DNA from: MED-G17 sp963991985
GTDB taxonomy: Bacteria > Bacteroidota > Bacteroidia > NS11-12g > UBA9320
Length of the DNA stretch: 64,000 nt
NCBI GenBank assembly: GCA_963991985.1
Contig: CAXDRX010000004.1
Span: 53,090-117,089 of the forward strand
Direction: 5' to 3'
Of the stretch, positions 17,569-26,454 are shown piece by piece (within the stretch, counting starts at the first letter, position 1; each line of letters begins with the position of its first letter). Position numbers and translations under genes: made by a program. The notes under the pieces were generated by a model. That model saw only the letters and a list, made by a program, of their open reading frames with translations, ran no database searches and was not told where the DNA came from.

Positions 17569-18181
17569 CGATAGGCTTAAGATCACCAGTAACGATTCTT
17601 ACCAAATCTATTAAGGCCCAAAGACCACAACCACCGCCAGTCAACAATTGAATGATTGCAACGCCTGTATAACCTAAATAAAATCTATGGATTCCGATTG
17701 TTCCTATTAGTGCAACTAGTAGTAAAGCAACAAGCTGACTTTTCCCATCTGTAGTGGATTCCTTAGATTTTTTGGCTTGTTTTTTCATTTGCTTTAAAAC
17801 TTGTTTTTCTATGTTGGAAGTTTTAGCAATGGTATTATTTATTGGATCGCTATCCTTGGATTTTTGTTCGATAACAATCATTTCGGCGGCAGTATTTTGG
17901 CTATTTAGTTCAGGAATGTTATTCATTTTGGAGGCCAATGCCGTTGATTCTGCCACTTTATGATCGACAGGGTTTACTGCTTGAATTTCCTTGTTTAGCT
18001 TATTTTCCTTGCGAACTTGGGTAAGGGTTTCACTCTGTTTGTTTTGTGGTTTTTTTCGCAATTCAATTTTAAACCCTTTGTTTAGTTTGCGCTTGTTTGA
18101 AACAACTTGGTTTGATGTTGAGCAAGCAGAAAAGAATACCAAAATCGATAGTATTCCAATCAAGTTAATTTTTATTATCAT
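17543..18181 (-). CDS. Lipoprotein with C-terminal TM2 domain
   Basis: 212 residues. A lipobox (FFSAC, Cys20) follows a short signal. Residues about 22-145 are a polar, low-complexity linker rich in Lys, Gln and Asn. A TM2 domain ends the protein (about 148-205): ALIGTIGIHRFYLGYTGVAIIQLLTGGGCGLWALIDLVRI, two membrane helices with the conserved HRFYLG and the Asp of WxxIDxxRI. A lipid anchor plus a TM hairpin is an odd combination, because TM2 would normally be in the inner membrane. A second TM2 protein is at 63100. Confidence 0.85.
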   Translation of the reverse strand: MIIKINLIGILSILVFFSACSTSNQVVSNKRKLNKGFKIELRKKPQNKQSETLTQVRKENKLNKEIQAVNPVDHKVAESTALASKMNNIPELNSQNTAAEMIVIEQKSKDSDPINNTIAKTSNIEKQVLKQMKKQAKKSKESTTDGKSQLVALLLVALIGTIGIHRFYLGYTGVAIIQLLTGGGCGLWALIDLVRIVTGDLKPIDGDYTKKL

Positions 18182-18261
18182 GTGCGGCTTAATTTAAGAA
18201 ATCTATATTTAATCATAAAAAGAATTTAGAAAATAAATAAGAGCCCTTTGAATTTGGTGCA

Positions 18262-18296
18262 TAAAAAAGCCCGCTCTTGAAAGGCGGGCTTTTCGC
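18262..18296 (-). terminator. Rho-independent terminator of the DUF1573 operon
   Basis: The perfect 10-bp stem AAAAGCCCGC / GCGGGCTTTT (18265-18274 with 18284-18293) has a 9-base loop and continues into a T-run when read on the minus strand. It lies 16 bases after the stop of the DUF1573 gene at 18312. Confidence 0.88.
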
Positions 18297-18311
18297 AGTA
18301 TTTTTGTACAA

Positions 18312-18749
18312 TTAATTGTTGATGACGGGCGAAGTAGGCTCCTTTGGCATAGTCTTCACAAAGCCTTTAATGGTGAGATGATCTGTGCCGTTTTGGCTAT
18401 TGCTTTTGACCGTTATTGTTTTCACAAAATTGCCAGGTCTTCCTCTAGAATTGTAAATGGCGGTAATATAGCCTTCTCCTCCTGGAGGAATGGGTTCCTT
18501 GGTCCACTTAGGTGTTGTGCATCCGCAAGAAGCTTTCACAGAAGTAAGCAAAGCGTCCGCATTTCCTTTGTTTATAAATTTAAATTGGATAGTGGCTTGG
18601 GTACCTTCCTCTATGGAGCCAAAATCATGCTGTGTTTTTTCAAAAACCAGTTTTGGTGCTTTGGTGTCTTGAATAATTGCTTTTTCTTGAGCTAGGCCAA
18701 AGGAGATAATCCCTAAGACGAAAGCCGATGCGATAATAATCTTTTTCAT
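18312..18749 (-). CDS. DUF1573 exported protein (copy A)
   Basis: 145 residues with a signal peptide (IIIASAFVLGIISFGLAQ). The DUF1573 domain, an Ig-like/ASPM-SPD-2-type beta sandwich, covers about 35-135: HDFGSIEEGTQATIQFKFINKG, the conserved SCGCTTPKW, and GEGYITAIYNSRGRPG. It is probably periplasmic or surface-exposed; no biochemical role is known. It has its own near-perfect promoter 7 bases upstream of the ATG and a terminator downstream. A paralogue lies immediately upstream (18807). Confidence 0.9.
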   Translation of the reverse strand: MKKIIIASAFVLGIISFGLAQEKAIIQDTKAPKLVFEKTQHDFGSIEEGTQATIQFKFINKGNADALLTSVKASCGCTTPKWTKEPIPPGGEGYITAIYNSRGRPGNFVKTITVKSNSQNGTDHLTIKGFVKTMPKEPTSPVINN

Positions 18750-18756
18750 TGTTGGT

Positions 18757-18788
18757 CAAATGTATTATTTGTCTAATATGAAAACAAA
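18757..18788 (-). promoter_or_regulatory. Bacteroidota-type promoter of DUF1573 copy A
   Basis: Read on the minus strand: TTTG (18788-18785), a 20-base spacer, then TACATTTG (18764-18757). Both boxes and the spacing match the TTTG-N19-21-TAnnTTTG consensus exactly. Only 7 bases separate the -7 box from the ATG at 18749, so transcription should begin at or within a few bases of the start codon. Confidence 0.65.
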
Positions 18789-18806
18789 TGTTGTGCCAAA
18801 AAGCCT

Positions 18807-19208
18807 TTAATCTTTTTTTGATAAAATATTTCCCGTAATGCTAATGGGAACCTCTCCAAACTGGTTGTTGCTGATTATCCGCAATGTTTTGGTAAAAGGC
18901 CCTTCCCTATTTTCTGTGTTGAACCAAACTTCAATAACAGCGGTATCTCCCTTTTCTATTGGATCTTTGGGCCATTTTGGAGTGGTACATCCACAAACAC
19001 GTTCAATGCTAGAAATCCAAATAGGTACTGCGCCTTCGCTAATAATTTGGAACTTGGTTTTGACAAGCATTCCCTCCTTTACATCTCCAAAATCATGAAA
19101 TTGTTTGACCAATTTAATCCGAGCAAAAGAATCTGATTCTTGCCCAAAAGCAGAAAAAATGCCCAAAAAGAAAAAAAAGTTGATCAGTATGGTTTGCTTT
19201 GCTTTCAC
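18807..19208 (-). CDS. DUF1573 exported protein (copy B)
   Basis: 133 residues from a GTG whose last two bases form the TGA of the enoyl-CoA hydratase gene with the next base (GTGA, 4-base overlap), so the two are translationally coupled. It has a signal peptide (LINFFFFLGIFSAFGQ) and one DUF1573 domain with HDFGDVKEGMLVKTKF and the VCGCTTPKW motif. It is clearly related to copy A downstream; a tandem duplication is the simplest explanation. Confidence 0.9.
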   Translation of the reverse strand: MKAKQTILINFFFFLGIFSAFGQESDSFARIKLVKQFHDFGDVKEGMLVKTKFQIISEGAVPIWISSIERVCGCTTPKWPKDPIEKGDTAVIEVWFNTENREGPFTKTLRIISNNQFGEVPISITGNILSKKD

Positions 19209-19981
19209 GACCTAAAATTGGCTTTGGTTTTGTCTAAAAAGGATCGAGTTCCTTCAGTAAAGTCTTCGGTCTGGAAGGAATTTCCGAATGAATTGATTTC
19301 CATTTCATGCCCATTTTGTTCAGAAAAATAGGCATTTGTGCATTGTATGACGGAAGCCATAGCCAAAGGTGACCGTTTGGTAAAAGTGGCAATCAATTGG
19401 AAGCAATAAGACATCAAATGCTCTTTTTCCACGATTTCATTGATTAGGCCTATTCGATGGGCTTCATTTGCATCGATATTTTTCCCAGTAAGGTTCATTT
19501 CTAAAGCTTTGCTTTTGCCTACCAGTTGAATCAATCGTTGTGTCCCGCCGTAGCCTGGTGGTAAGCCCAATTTAACTTCGGGCTGGCCAAAAATTGCGTT
19601 GGGACTTGCGATTCTTAAATGACAAGCCATCGAAAGTTCATTCCCACCGCCAAGCGCATATCCATTTATTGCTGCAACGATAGGTTTACTACATTTTTCA
19701 ATCGCATACATCACATCATGTCCTTCAGCGCTCATAGCTTTGCCTTCTTTGGGACTGTAGTTGGCAAATTCTGCAATATCTGCTCCAGCGGCAAAAGCTT
19801 TCTCACCTTTGCCGGTAAGAATAATTCCATGAATTTGGTCATCCACTTCAAATGTTCTTACGGCATCTTTTATTTCCTGTAAAAGTTTTCTATTGAGTGC
19901 ATTCATTTTGTCTTCCCGGTTTATGGTGATGACACCAGCGTGATTCTCTTTTGTAAGCACTATAAATTGATATTCATCCAT
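19205..19981 (-). CDS. Enoyl-CoA hydratase (crotonase family)
   Basis: 258 residues. Crotonase fold with the oxyanion-hole segment AFAAGADIAEF (about 63-73) and both catalytic Glu residues: GYALGGGNELSMAC and QPEVKLGLPPGYGGTQRL. The pattern is that of genuine 2-enoyl-CoA/3-hydroxybutyryl-CoA hydratases. It acts in fatty-acid or short-chain acyl-CoA breakdown. It is divergent from the methylmalonyl-CoA mutase operon, with about 50 bases between the start codons, so both may respond to the same acyl-CoA metabolism. Confidence 0.92.
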   Translation of the reverse strand: MDEYQFIVLTKENHAGVITINREDKMNALNRKLLQEIKDAVRTFEVDDQIHGIILTGKGEKAFAAGADIAEFANYSPKEGKAMSAEGHDVMYAIEKCSKPIVAAINGYALGGGNELSMACHLRIASPNAIFGQPEVKLGLPPGYGGTQRLIQLVGKSKALEMNLTGKNIDANEAHRIGLINEIVEKEHLMSYCFQLIATFTKRSPLAMASVIQCTNAYFSEQNGHEMEINSFGNSFQTEDFTEGTRSFLDKTKANFRS

Positions 19982-19996
19982 CTTTTCAAAGAAACA

Positions 19997-20004
19997 TAAT
20001 TTTG
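19997..20004 (+). promoter_or_regulatory. Candidate -7 box of the methylmalonyl-CoA mutase operon
   Basis: TAATTTTG matches TAnnTTTG exactly and lies 27 bases before the ATG at 20032. It overlaps the upstream TTG at 20002, which argues that TTG is not the start. No good -33 box at standard spacing. Confidence 0.4.
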
Positions 20005-20031
20005 AGAATAACTAAGTTTGTTGAAATACGA

Positions 20032-23000
20032 ATGGATTCTTTTCATCCAACCAAACGGGCCGATTGGTATCAAAAAATCTCTAAAGATTTGGAGATAAGT
20101 CCCAAAGACTTTCCTAGCTATGAGGGTATGAATCGTATCGCTTATAGCCCATTCATGACGAGTGAAGATTTGCCAGAAAATTGGCGATCAATCTCACATG
20201 CAAATCATGTGAAGAACAGCTCACAGCAAAGTTTTTTTTTCCCGCTCTCCGCTGACAATAGAATGCTCGAGAAATGGTTTGATGATTTCTACCAAAAACC
20301 AAAACCCAAACTATTTCTAGACGCCTCAGAATTGCCCAGTTATCAAATAGAAAATGCAATAGATAGTTTGTGTCAAATTTCAGAAGATTGGGATTTTCAA
20401 ATCATAATGCCCAGGGCAGCAGACAAGTTTGCTTATACATGGACCCAGAAATTTGGAGAACTTAAAGAGCAAACATCTTTTTGCCACATTCCCTCGCCGC
20501 CATTGGACGAAAAGATGGAGTTGTGCAATCCTCTTGCATTAAAATATTATCATATCATAAAATTTAGAGATGGCAAAAAATCTTTAAATTCAATTTTCTA
20601 TCTTTTTGAAAAACTAAGACAGGCTTTGCGTGAAAAGAGTCTAGAGAAAATTTTGGTTTCGTGGCAATTGGGAGAGCATATAATAGAGGAGATGGCCGCA
20701 ATACGTGCTTTTCGGTATGTGTTTTATCAATGGATAAAAGTTTTTTTTCAACAAAAAGTTGAATTGCAAATTCACATAGAATGTGGCCATTTTGAGACGC
20801 AGAATGAAAAAACCAATCACCTTATTGCCATTTCCAACCAAGCCATTATTGGTTCCTTGGTGAATGCCAATTATTTATCCGTTAAACAAGATAAAATAAA
20901 AGAAAGTTTTGCTGCATATCAAGTGTTAGAACTCATTCTCTCTGAGGCAAAGTTGGCTTCTGCCATCAACCCACTAGAGGGCAGCTATGCAGTAGAAAAA
21001 ATGACTTCAGGCCTTGCGGCATCCATCCAAGAAAAACTCGGATTGGAAAGCGAAAATGAAATTTTGTTCGAAGGTGATTTGCCAGCAGCCAAAGTGTATG
21101 GAGACAAGCAACCCTATCAGGCGGCAGGGCTGGCTCCTTTTACCAGGGGGCCATATAGCACAATGTATCTGAAAAGACCTTGGACCATTCGACAATATGC
21201 TGGATTTTCAACTGCCCGCGCTTCAAACCACTTTTATAAGAGAAACCTTAAAGCTGGACAAAAAGGCCTTTCAGTAGCCTTCGATTTGGCAACACATAGA
21301 GGTTATGATTCCGACAACCCTCGAGTCTTCGGTGATGTGGGGATGTCTGGTGTAGCAATAGATACCGTAGAAGACATGAAAATACTATTTGAGGGGATAC
21401 CGCTCGACAAGGTGTCGGTTTCTATGACCATGAATGGAGCTGTCCTGCCTATACTTGCCTTCTATATTGTTGCTGCAAAAGAGCAAGGAGTTCCGACCAA
21501 TCAACTCAAAGGAACCATACAAAACGATATTCTTAAAGAATTTATGGTACGAAATACGTACATCTATCCTCCAGAAGCGTCCATGAACATCATTCGCGAT
21601 ATTTTTAGGTACACTGCTAAAAATATGAGTAAGTTCAACAGCATTTCTATCAGTGGATACCACATGCAGGAGGCAGGGGCAAGTCCCGAATTGGAGTTGG
21701 CATATACGCTTGCAGATGGTTTGGAATATGTACGTGAGGGTCTAAAGGCAGGCCTACAAATTGATGATTTTGCTCCTCGATTGTCATTTTTTTGGGGAAT
21801 AGGAATGAATTTTTTTAAAGAAATTGCCAAGTTAAGAGCGGGTAGAGAATTGTGGTCAGAATTAATGCAACAGTTCAAACCTAAAAACCCCAAAAGTCTG
21901 ATGCTCAGAGCCCACTGTCAAACCTCGGGATGGTCGCTTACTGCTCAAGATCCGTTGAACAATGTGGGCAGAACCTATTTGGAAGCATTGGCTGCCACTT
22001 TGGGTGGAACTCAATCTTTGCATACAAATTCATTGGATGAAGCGCTTGCACTTCCAACAGACTTTTCGGCAGCCATCGCAAGAAATACCCAAATTTATTT
22101 ACAAAAAAAATCTGGAGTTGTAGATTTCGTTGATCCTTTTGGGGGTAGTTATTTGGTTGAAAAAAACACCCAAGAGCTCAAAAGCAAAGCCAAAAAGCTT
22201 TTGGATGAAATAGAAAATTATGGTGGCATGGCAAAGGCAATACAAGGGGGTGTCCCAAAGCTAAAAATTGAGGAATCAGCGGCCCAGAAACAAGCAAGAA
22301 TAGACAAAGGAAAAGATAAAATTTTAGGCTTGAATTATTTTAAAAATAGAGAAAATACATCCCTTGATATTCTGCAAATTGATAATCTTAGTGTTCAAGA
22401 AGAACAATTAAAAGGCCTAAGGGAGGTAAAGAAAAAAAGACAACAAGAGAAGGTTACTGAAGCACTAAAACAAATAGAAATAGCCGCAAAACAAAACTTT
22501 GGTTTGATGGAAGCTTGTATTTTGGCCGCAGAGGCTCGAGCTACAGTAGGGGAAATTTCCGATACTTTAGAAAAAATATATGGAAGATACACAGCGGACA
22601 ATGCCGTAATAAGTGGCGTATATTTGAAAGGCATGGAGAACGAAAAACAATTCCTTCAGGCACAGCAAAGGATTAAAGATTTTATAAAAAGGAATGGTAG
22701 GAGACCAAGAATTTTGATCGCTAAAATGGGACAAGATGGTCATGATCGGGGGGCTAAAATTATTGCTTCTGGATTTTCAGATATTGGTTTTGACGTTGAT
22801 ATGGGTCCCCTTTTTCAAACACCCGAGGAGGTAATCAATCAGGCCGTAGAAAATGATGTTCACATCATTGGAGTGTCGAGTATGGCAGGTGGCCACAAAA
22901 CACTCATTGCAGAGCTTGTAAGAGAAAAAGACAAAAAAAATTGCACCGATCTTTTATTGGTGGCTGGGGGTGTAATTCCAGAAAATGACCATGAACAACT

Positions 23001-23088
23001 CAAAAAAGAAGGTGTTGATTTTATTTTTGGGCCGGGTACCATTCTTGGGGAAGCAGCTCTGGAAATATTAAATAAAATGATACAATAA
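20032..23088 (+). CDS. Fused methylmalonyl-CoA mutase (MutA-like + MutB)
   Basis: 1018 residues. Residues about 1-320 resemble the barrel of the small subunit MutA (ends NPLEGSYAVEKMTSGLAASIQ) without its own cobalamin-like domain. Residues about 345-1018 are a complete large subunit: FTRGPYSTMYLKRPWTIRQYAGF, TIQNDILKEFMVRNTYIYPP, catalytic Tyr543-His544 in SGYHMQEAG, and a B12 domain with the axial His904 in KMGQDGHDRGAK. It isomerises (R)-methylmalonyl-CoA and succinyl-CoA using adenosylcobalamin. This is not IcmF, which has the B12 and G domains first. ATG 20032 was chosen over the TTG at 20002. Downstream are MeaB and PccB of the same pathway. Confidence 0.93.
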   Translation: MDSFHPTKRADWYQKISKDLEISPKDFPSYEGMNRIAYSPFMTSEDLPENWRSISHANHVKNSSQQSFFFPLSADNRMLEKWFDDFYQKPKPKLFLDASELPSYQIENAIDSLCQISEDWDFQIIMPRAADKFAYTWTQKFGELKEQTSFCHIPSPPLDEKMELCNPLALKYYHIIKFRDGKKSLNSIFYLFEKLRQALREKSLEKILVSWQLGEHIIEEMAAIRAFRYVFYQWIKVFFQQKVELQIHIECGHFETQNEKTNHLIAISNQAIIGSLVNANYLSVKQDKIKESFAAYQVLELILSEAKLASAINPLEGSYAVEKMTSGLAASIQEKLGLESENEILFEGDLPAAKVYGDKQPYQAAGLAPFTRGPYSTMYLKRPWTIRQYAGFSTARASNHFYKRNLKAGQKGLSVAFDLATHRGYDSDNPRVFGDVGMSGVAIDTVEDMKILFEGIPLDKVSVSMTMNGAVLPILAFYIVAAKEQGVPTNQLKGTIQNDILKEFMVRNTYIYPPEASMNIIRDIFRYTAKNMSKFNSISISGYHMQEAGASPELELAYTLADGLEYVREGLKAGLQIDDFAPRLSFFWGIGMNFFKEIAKLRAGRELWSELMQQFKPKNPKSLMLRAHCQTSGWSLTAQDPLNNVGRTYLEALAATLGGTQSLHTNSLDEALALPTDFSAAIARNTQIYLQKKSGVVDFVDPFGGSYLVEKNTQELKSKAKKLLDEIENYGGMAKAIQGGVPKLKIEESAAQKQARIDKGKDKILGLNYFKNRENTSLDILQIDNLSVQEEQLKGLREVKKKRQQEKVTEALKQIEIAAKQNFGLMEACILAAEARATVGEISDTLEKIYGRYTADNAVISGVYLKGMENEKQFLQAQQRIKDFIKRNGRRPRILIAKMGQDGHDRGAKIIASGFSDIGFDVDMGPLFQTPEEVINQAVENDVHIIGVSSMAGGHKTLIAELVREKDKKNCTDLLLVAGGVIPENDHEQLKKEGVDFIFGPGTILGEAALEILNKMIQ

Positions 23089-23089
23089 A

Positions 23090-23863
23090 ATGTCAATCTC
23101 AAGTGCTTCCAACCCACAAGTAAAACGTCTAAAAGCATTGGGTCTAAAATCCAATTTAAGAAAAAAAGAAAATGTATTCTTAGTAGAGGGGAAAAAAGAA
23201 ATCACCTTCGCACTACAAGCAAATTATGACTTACAGAACCTTTTCTATGCCCACCACATTCCAGAATCTTTGAAACCATACCAATCCAAATGTATTGCTT
23301 TAAGCGCTCGATTACTGGATTCCTTACTTTATCGAAAAGAAGGAGATCAACTGTTGGCCGTTTTTGAGCGAAAAAACCATCCATTAGAAGATATTCAACC
23401 CAAAAAAAAAGGCCTATATCTTATTTTGGAAGGCATAGAAAAACCAGGCAATGTTGGTGCTATTTTACGAACGGCAGACGCTACCAAAGTAGATGCAATT
23501 GTTTTGTCTAACCCCCAATGTGACCTATATAGCCCAAATTGCATAAGAAGTAGTTTAGGGTGTGTTTTTCATCAAAATATAGCCTTTGCTAAAAACCAAG
23601 AATTATTGGAATGGTTGAAAAAAAATGACATCAAAATATTTGCGACTGATTTACAAAACACAAACAATTATCTACAAGAAAGTTACACCCAATCTTCCGC
23701 TTTTATCTTCGGTGCAGAAAGTTCAGGAATTAGTGATTTTTGGAAATCAAATGCAGACAAACGAGTCAACATAGCCATGCTTGGGAAAAACGACAGTTTA
23801 AATGTTTCCGTTACTGCAGCTGTAATAGCTTTTGAAGCAAAAAGACAAAGAATGTATGAATAG
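23090..23863 (+). CDS. TrmH/SpoU family RNA 2'-O-methyltransferase
   Basis: 257 residues. The N-terminal substrate-binding domain (about 1-90) begins with ISSASNPQVKRLKALG, typical of RlmB/TsnR-like rRNA enzymes. The SPOUT knot follows: motif 1 LEGIEKPGNVGAILRTADA, motif 2 FIFGAESSGI and motif 3 NIAMLGKNDSLNVSVTAAV. It uses SAM to methylate ribose in rRNA or tRNA; the target is unknown. It sits between mutase and meaB genes with almost no spacing, apparently a passenger in the operon. Confidence 0.92.
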   Translation: MSISSASNPQVKRLKALGLKSNLRKKENVFLVEGKKEITFALQANYDLQNLFYAHHIPESLKPYQSKCIALSARLLDSLLYRKEGDQLLAVFERKNHPLEDIQPKKKGLYLILEGIEKPGNVGAILRTADATKVDAIVLSNPQCDLYSPNCIRSSLGCVFHQNIAFAKNQELLEWLKKNDIKIFATDLQNTNNYLQESYTQSSAFIFGAESSGISDFWKSNADKRVNIAMLGKNDSLNVSVTAAVIAFEAKRQRMYE

Positions 23864-24809
23864 CGGAAGTTTATTTGAAAAGATTATCCATGGAGATAGA
23901 CAATCCTTAGCAAAGGCAATAACGCTCGTTGAAAGTACCTTGGATGAACACAGAATAGAGGCTGAACAACTTATCAAAAGCATCGTTCAACATCCAACAA
24001 AATCGATTCGTGTAGCGGTATCTGGAATTCCAGGTGTTGGTAAAAGTAGCTTTATTGAAGCTTTGGGTTTGTATCTTATCGAAAAATTTCAAAAAAAAGT
24101 CGCGGTTTTGGCGATAGACCCCAGCAGCCCGATTGGTGGCGGAAGTCTATTGGGAGACAAAACACGAATGCAAGAATTGTCGAAACAAGAAAATGCATTT
24201 ATTCGTCCGTCTCCAAACAGTCAAACCCTTGGAGGAGTCCATCTCAATACTCGAGAAAGTATCCTCCTGTGTGAAGCGGCTGGTTTTGACGTGATATTGG
24301 TGGAAACAGTTGGAGTTGGCCAAAGTGAAATGTACGCGAGATATATGGTAGATTTTTTTGCTACCTTCCTTCTCCCCAAGACAGGAGATCAACTTCAAGG
24401 ACTAAAAAAAGGGATTGTGGAGGTCTCCGATTTAATTTGTATTCACAAATCAGATGGCGATAATGAGCCACAAGCCAAACAAACTGCTTTTGAATACAAA
24501 ACAGCTTTGTCTATTTTTAATCCACAAAAAAAAGATCCCATTTCAATCTTAGAAACATCCATCTATAAGCCCAAATCAATCGCTCAATTTTGGGAAGTCT
24601 TTCAAAAAATGGAATCCAAACTATCAGAAAGTGGTCGGTGGGAAGAAAAACGTAGGCAACAAAAAAATCACTGGTTAAAAGAATCCATCCTATTTAATCT
24701 TCATAGAAGAATGGAAGATTTATGGGCGGCCAATCAGAAAGAACAATTTGATACACCTTATGAAATAGCAAGAAATATAACAAAAAGCAAAGTACACCCA
24801 ACTGACTAA
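23856..24809 (+). CDS. meaB: Methylmalonyl-CoA mutase GTPase chaperone MeaB/ArgK
   Basis: 317 residues from the ATG at 23856, overlapping the end of the methyltransferase gene by 8 bases. The G3E GTPase motifs are clear: Walker A GIPGVGKSSFIE, VLAIDPSSPIGGGSLLGDKTRM, VETVGVGQSE and the base-recognition HKSDGDN (usually NKxD). MeaB protects and reloads adenosylcobalamin in methylmalonyl-CoA mutase, matching its place just downstream of the mutase. Confidence 0.94.
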   Translation: MNSGSLFEKIIHGDRQSLAKAITLVESTLDEHRIEAEQLIKSIVQHPTKSIRVAVSGIPGVGKSSFIEALGLYLIEKFQKKVAVLAIDPSSPIGGGSLLGDKTRMQELSKQENAFIRPSPNSQTLGGVHLNTRESILLCEAAGFDVILVETVGVGQSEMYARYMVDFFATFLLPKTGDQLQGLKKGIVEVSDLICIHKSDGDNEPQAKQTAFEYKTALSIFNPQKKDPISILETSIYKPKSIAQFWEVFQKMESKLSESGRWEEKRRQQKNHWLKESILFNLHRRMEDLWAANQKEQFDTPYEIARNITKSKVHPTD

Positions 24810-24810
24810 T

Positions 24811-26436
24811 ATGAGTTTAAAGCACAAAAGAAACGAAGAATCTAACGAGATAGAGGTTCTAGATATTGAAAAAAAGAGACAAAAAATTTTTGAAGGCGGA
24901 GGAAAGAAAGCAATCCAAAAACAAAAACAAAAAGGAAAACTACTGGCGAGAGAACGCATTGAGTATCTCAAGGATGATGATGAATTATTTTTCGAGATTG
25001 GATCTTTTGCGGCTTATGATATGTATGCAGAGCATGGAGGTGCTCCTGCGGCAGGAGTAATCGGAGGAATAACAAAAGTAGCTGGTAAATGGTGTGTGAT
25101 TGTGGCCAATGATGCTACCGTAAAAGCAGGGGCCTGGTTTCCAATGACCGGCAAAAAAAACCTTCGTTTACAAGAAATTGCGATGGAAAATCAAATTCCC
25201 ATCATTTACCTTGTGGATAGCGCAGGGGTCTATTTGCCAATGCAAAATGAAATATTTCCAGACAAAGACCATTTTGGAAGAATATTTCGAAACAATGCAA
25301 AAATGAGTAGCATGGGCATCACACAAATTGCCGTTGTGATGGGGAGTTGTGTAGCAGGAGGCGCTTATTTGCCGATAATGAGCGATGACGCAATCATAGT
25401 CGAAAAAACGGGATCCATATTTCTTGCAGGATCTTATTTGGTAAAAGCCGCTATAGGAGAAGATGTAGAAAATGAAATGCTGGGTGGCGCACAAACCCAA
25501 ACGGATATTTCTGGTGTAATCGATGACAGATTTCCAAACGATCAATCTGCACTTGATCGAGTAAAATTTCTAATGAAACAATTAAACATTGATAAGAAGA
25601 CAAAACTGGAAAGAACCACACCCAAAGCGCCTAAATTGAAGCCAAGCGAAATTTTTGGGATTCTACCGAGCAATCGAAACAAAACCTATGAAACAAAAAG
25701 AATCATAGAAACACTTGTTGACGATAGTCATTTTGAAGAATATAAAGAGAAATATGGTCAAACCATTTTGTGTGGATGGGCCAAAATAGAAGGCTACAGT
25801 GTGGGTATCGTGGCCAACAATAGGCAATTGGTTAAAAACGCAAAAGGGGAAATGCAGGTGGGTGGAGTGATTTACAGCGACAGCGCGGACAAGGCAGCTC
25901 GTTTTATTATGAATTGCAATCAGAAGAAAATTCCTTTGGTCTTCCTTCAAGATGTTACTGGTTTTATGGTGGGTTCGAAAAGTGAACAGGGAGGAATAAT
26001 CAAAGATGGGGCAAAAATGGTAAATGCGGTGAGCAATAGCACCGTGCCCAAATTTTCAATTGTTATTGGAAATAGTTATGGTGCAGGGAACTATGCGATG
26101 TGTGGAAAAGCATATGACCCAAGATTTTTTCTGGCGTGGCCCAGCGCAAAGATCGCCGTTATGGGAGGGGAGCAAGCCGCAAAAACCCTATCGCAAATTG
26201 AAAAATCAAGACGATTAAAACAAGGAGAGAAAATTGATCAAATCGAGGAAAGAAAAATATTGGATAAGATCATTGCGCAATACAACCATCAAACCACTCC
26301 TTTGTATGCCGCAAGCCAACTTTGGGTAGACGAAATCATCCATCCAATGGAGACTCGAAAATGGCTTCATATGGGCCTAGAGATTTCATCATTCGCAACC
26401 ATACAACCTTTCAATGTAGGTGTTTTGCAGACCTAA
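24811..26436 (+). CDS. pccB: Acyl-CoA (propionyl-CoA) carboxylase beta subunit
   Basis: 541 residues, the usual length for the carboxyltransferase subunit. N-terminal half: GKLLARERIEYLKDDD, GGITKVAGKWCVIVANDATVKAG and a GSCVAGGAYLP oxyanion glycine pair. C-terminal half: FLQDVTGFMVGSKSEQGGIIKDGAKM and GNSYGAGNYAMCGKAYDPRF. It transfers carboxyl from biotin to propionyl-CoA or methylcrotonyl-CoA. The context with the mutase and MeaB favours propionyl-CoA, but the sequence also resembles methylcrotonyl-CoA carboxylase beta. No biotin-carboxylase alpha gene is in the window. Confidence 0.9.
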   Translation: MSLKHKRNEESNEIEVLDIEKKRQKIFEGGGKKAIQKQKQKGKLLARERIEYLKDDDELFFEIGSFAAYDMYAEHGGAPAAGVIGGITKVAGKWCVIVANDATVKAGAWFPMTGKKNLRLQEIAMENQIPIIYLVDSAGVYLPMQNEIFPDKDHFGRIFRNNAKMSSMGITQIAVVMGSCVAGGAYLPIMSDDAIIVEKTGSIFLAGSYLVKAAIGEDVENEMLGGAQTQTDISGVIDDRFPNDQSALDRVKFLMKQLNIDKKTKLERTTPKAPKLKPSEIFGILPSNRNKTYETKRIIETLVDDSHFEEYKEKYGQTILCGWAKIEGYSVGIVANNRQLVKNAKGEMQVGGVIYSDSADKAARFIMNCNQKKIPLVFLQDVTGFMVGSKSEQGGIIKDGAKMVNAVSNSTVPKFSIVIGNSYGAGNYAMCGKAYDPRFFLAWPSAKIAVMGGEQAAKTLSQIEKSRRLKQGEKIDQIEERKILDKIIAQYNHQTTPLYAASQLWVDEIIHPMETRKWLHMGLEISSFATIQPFNVGVLQT

Positions 26437-26454
26437 TGGTATTTTCAAAAATTA

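Noticed and set aside
20002..20031. TTG start for methylmalonyl-CoA mutase
   Set aside because: It overlaps a perfect -7 box (19997-20004), so a transcript would begin downstream of it; the ATG at 20032 is preferred.
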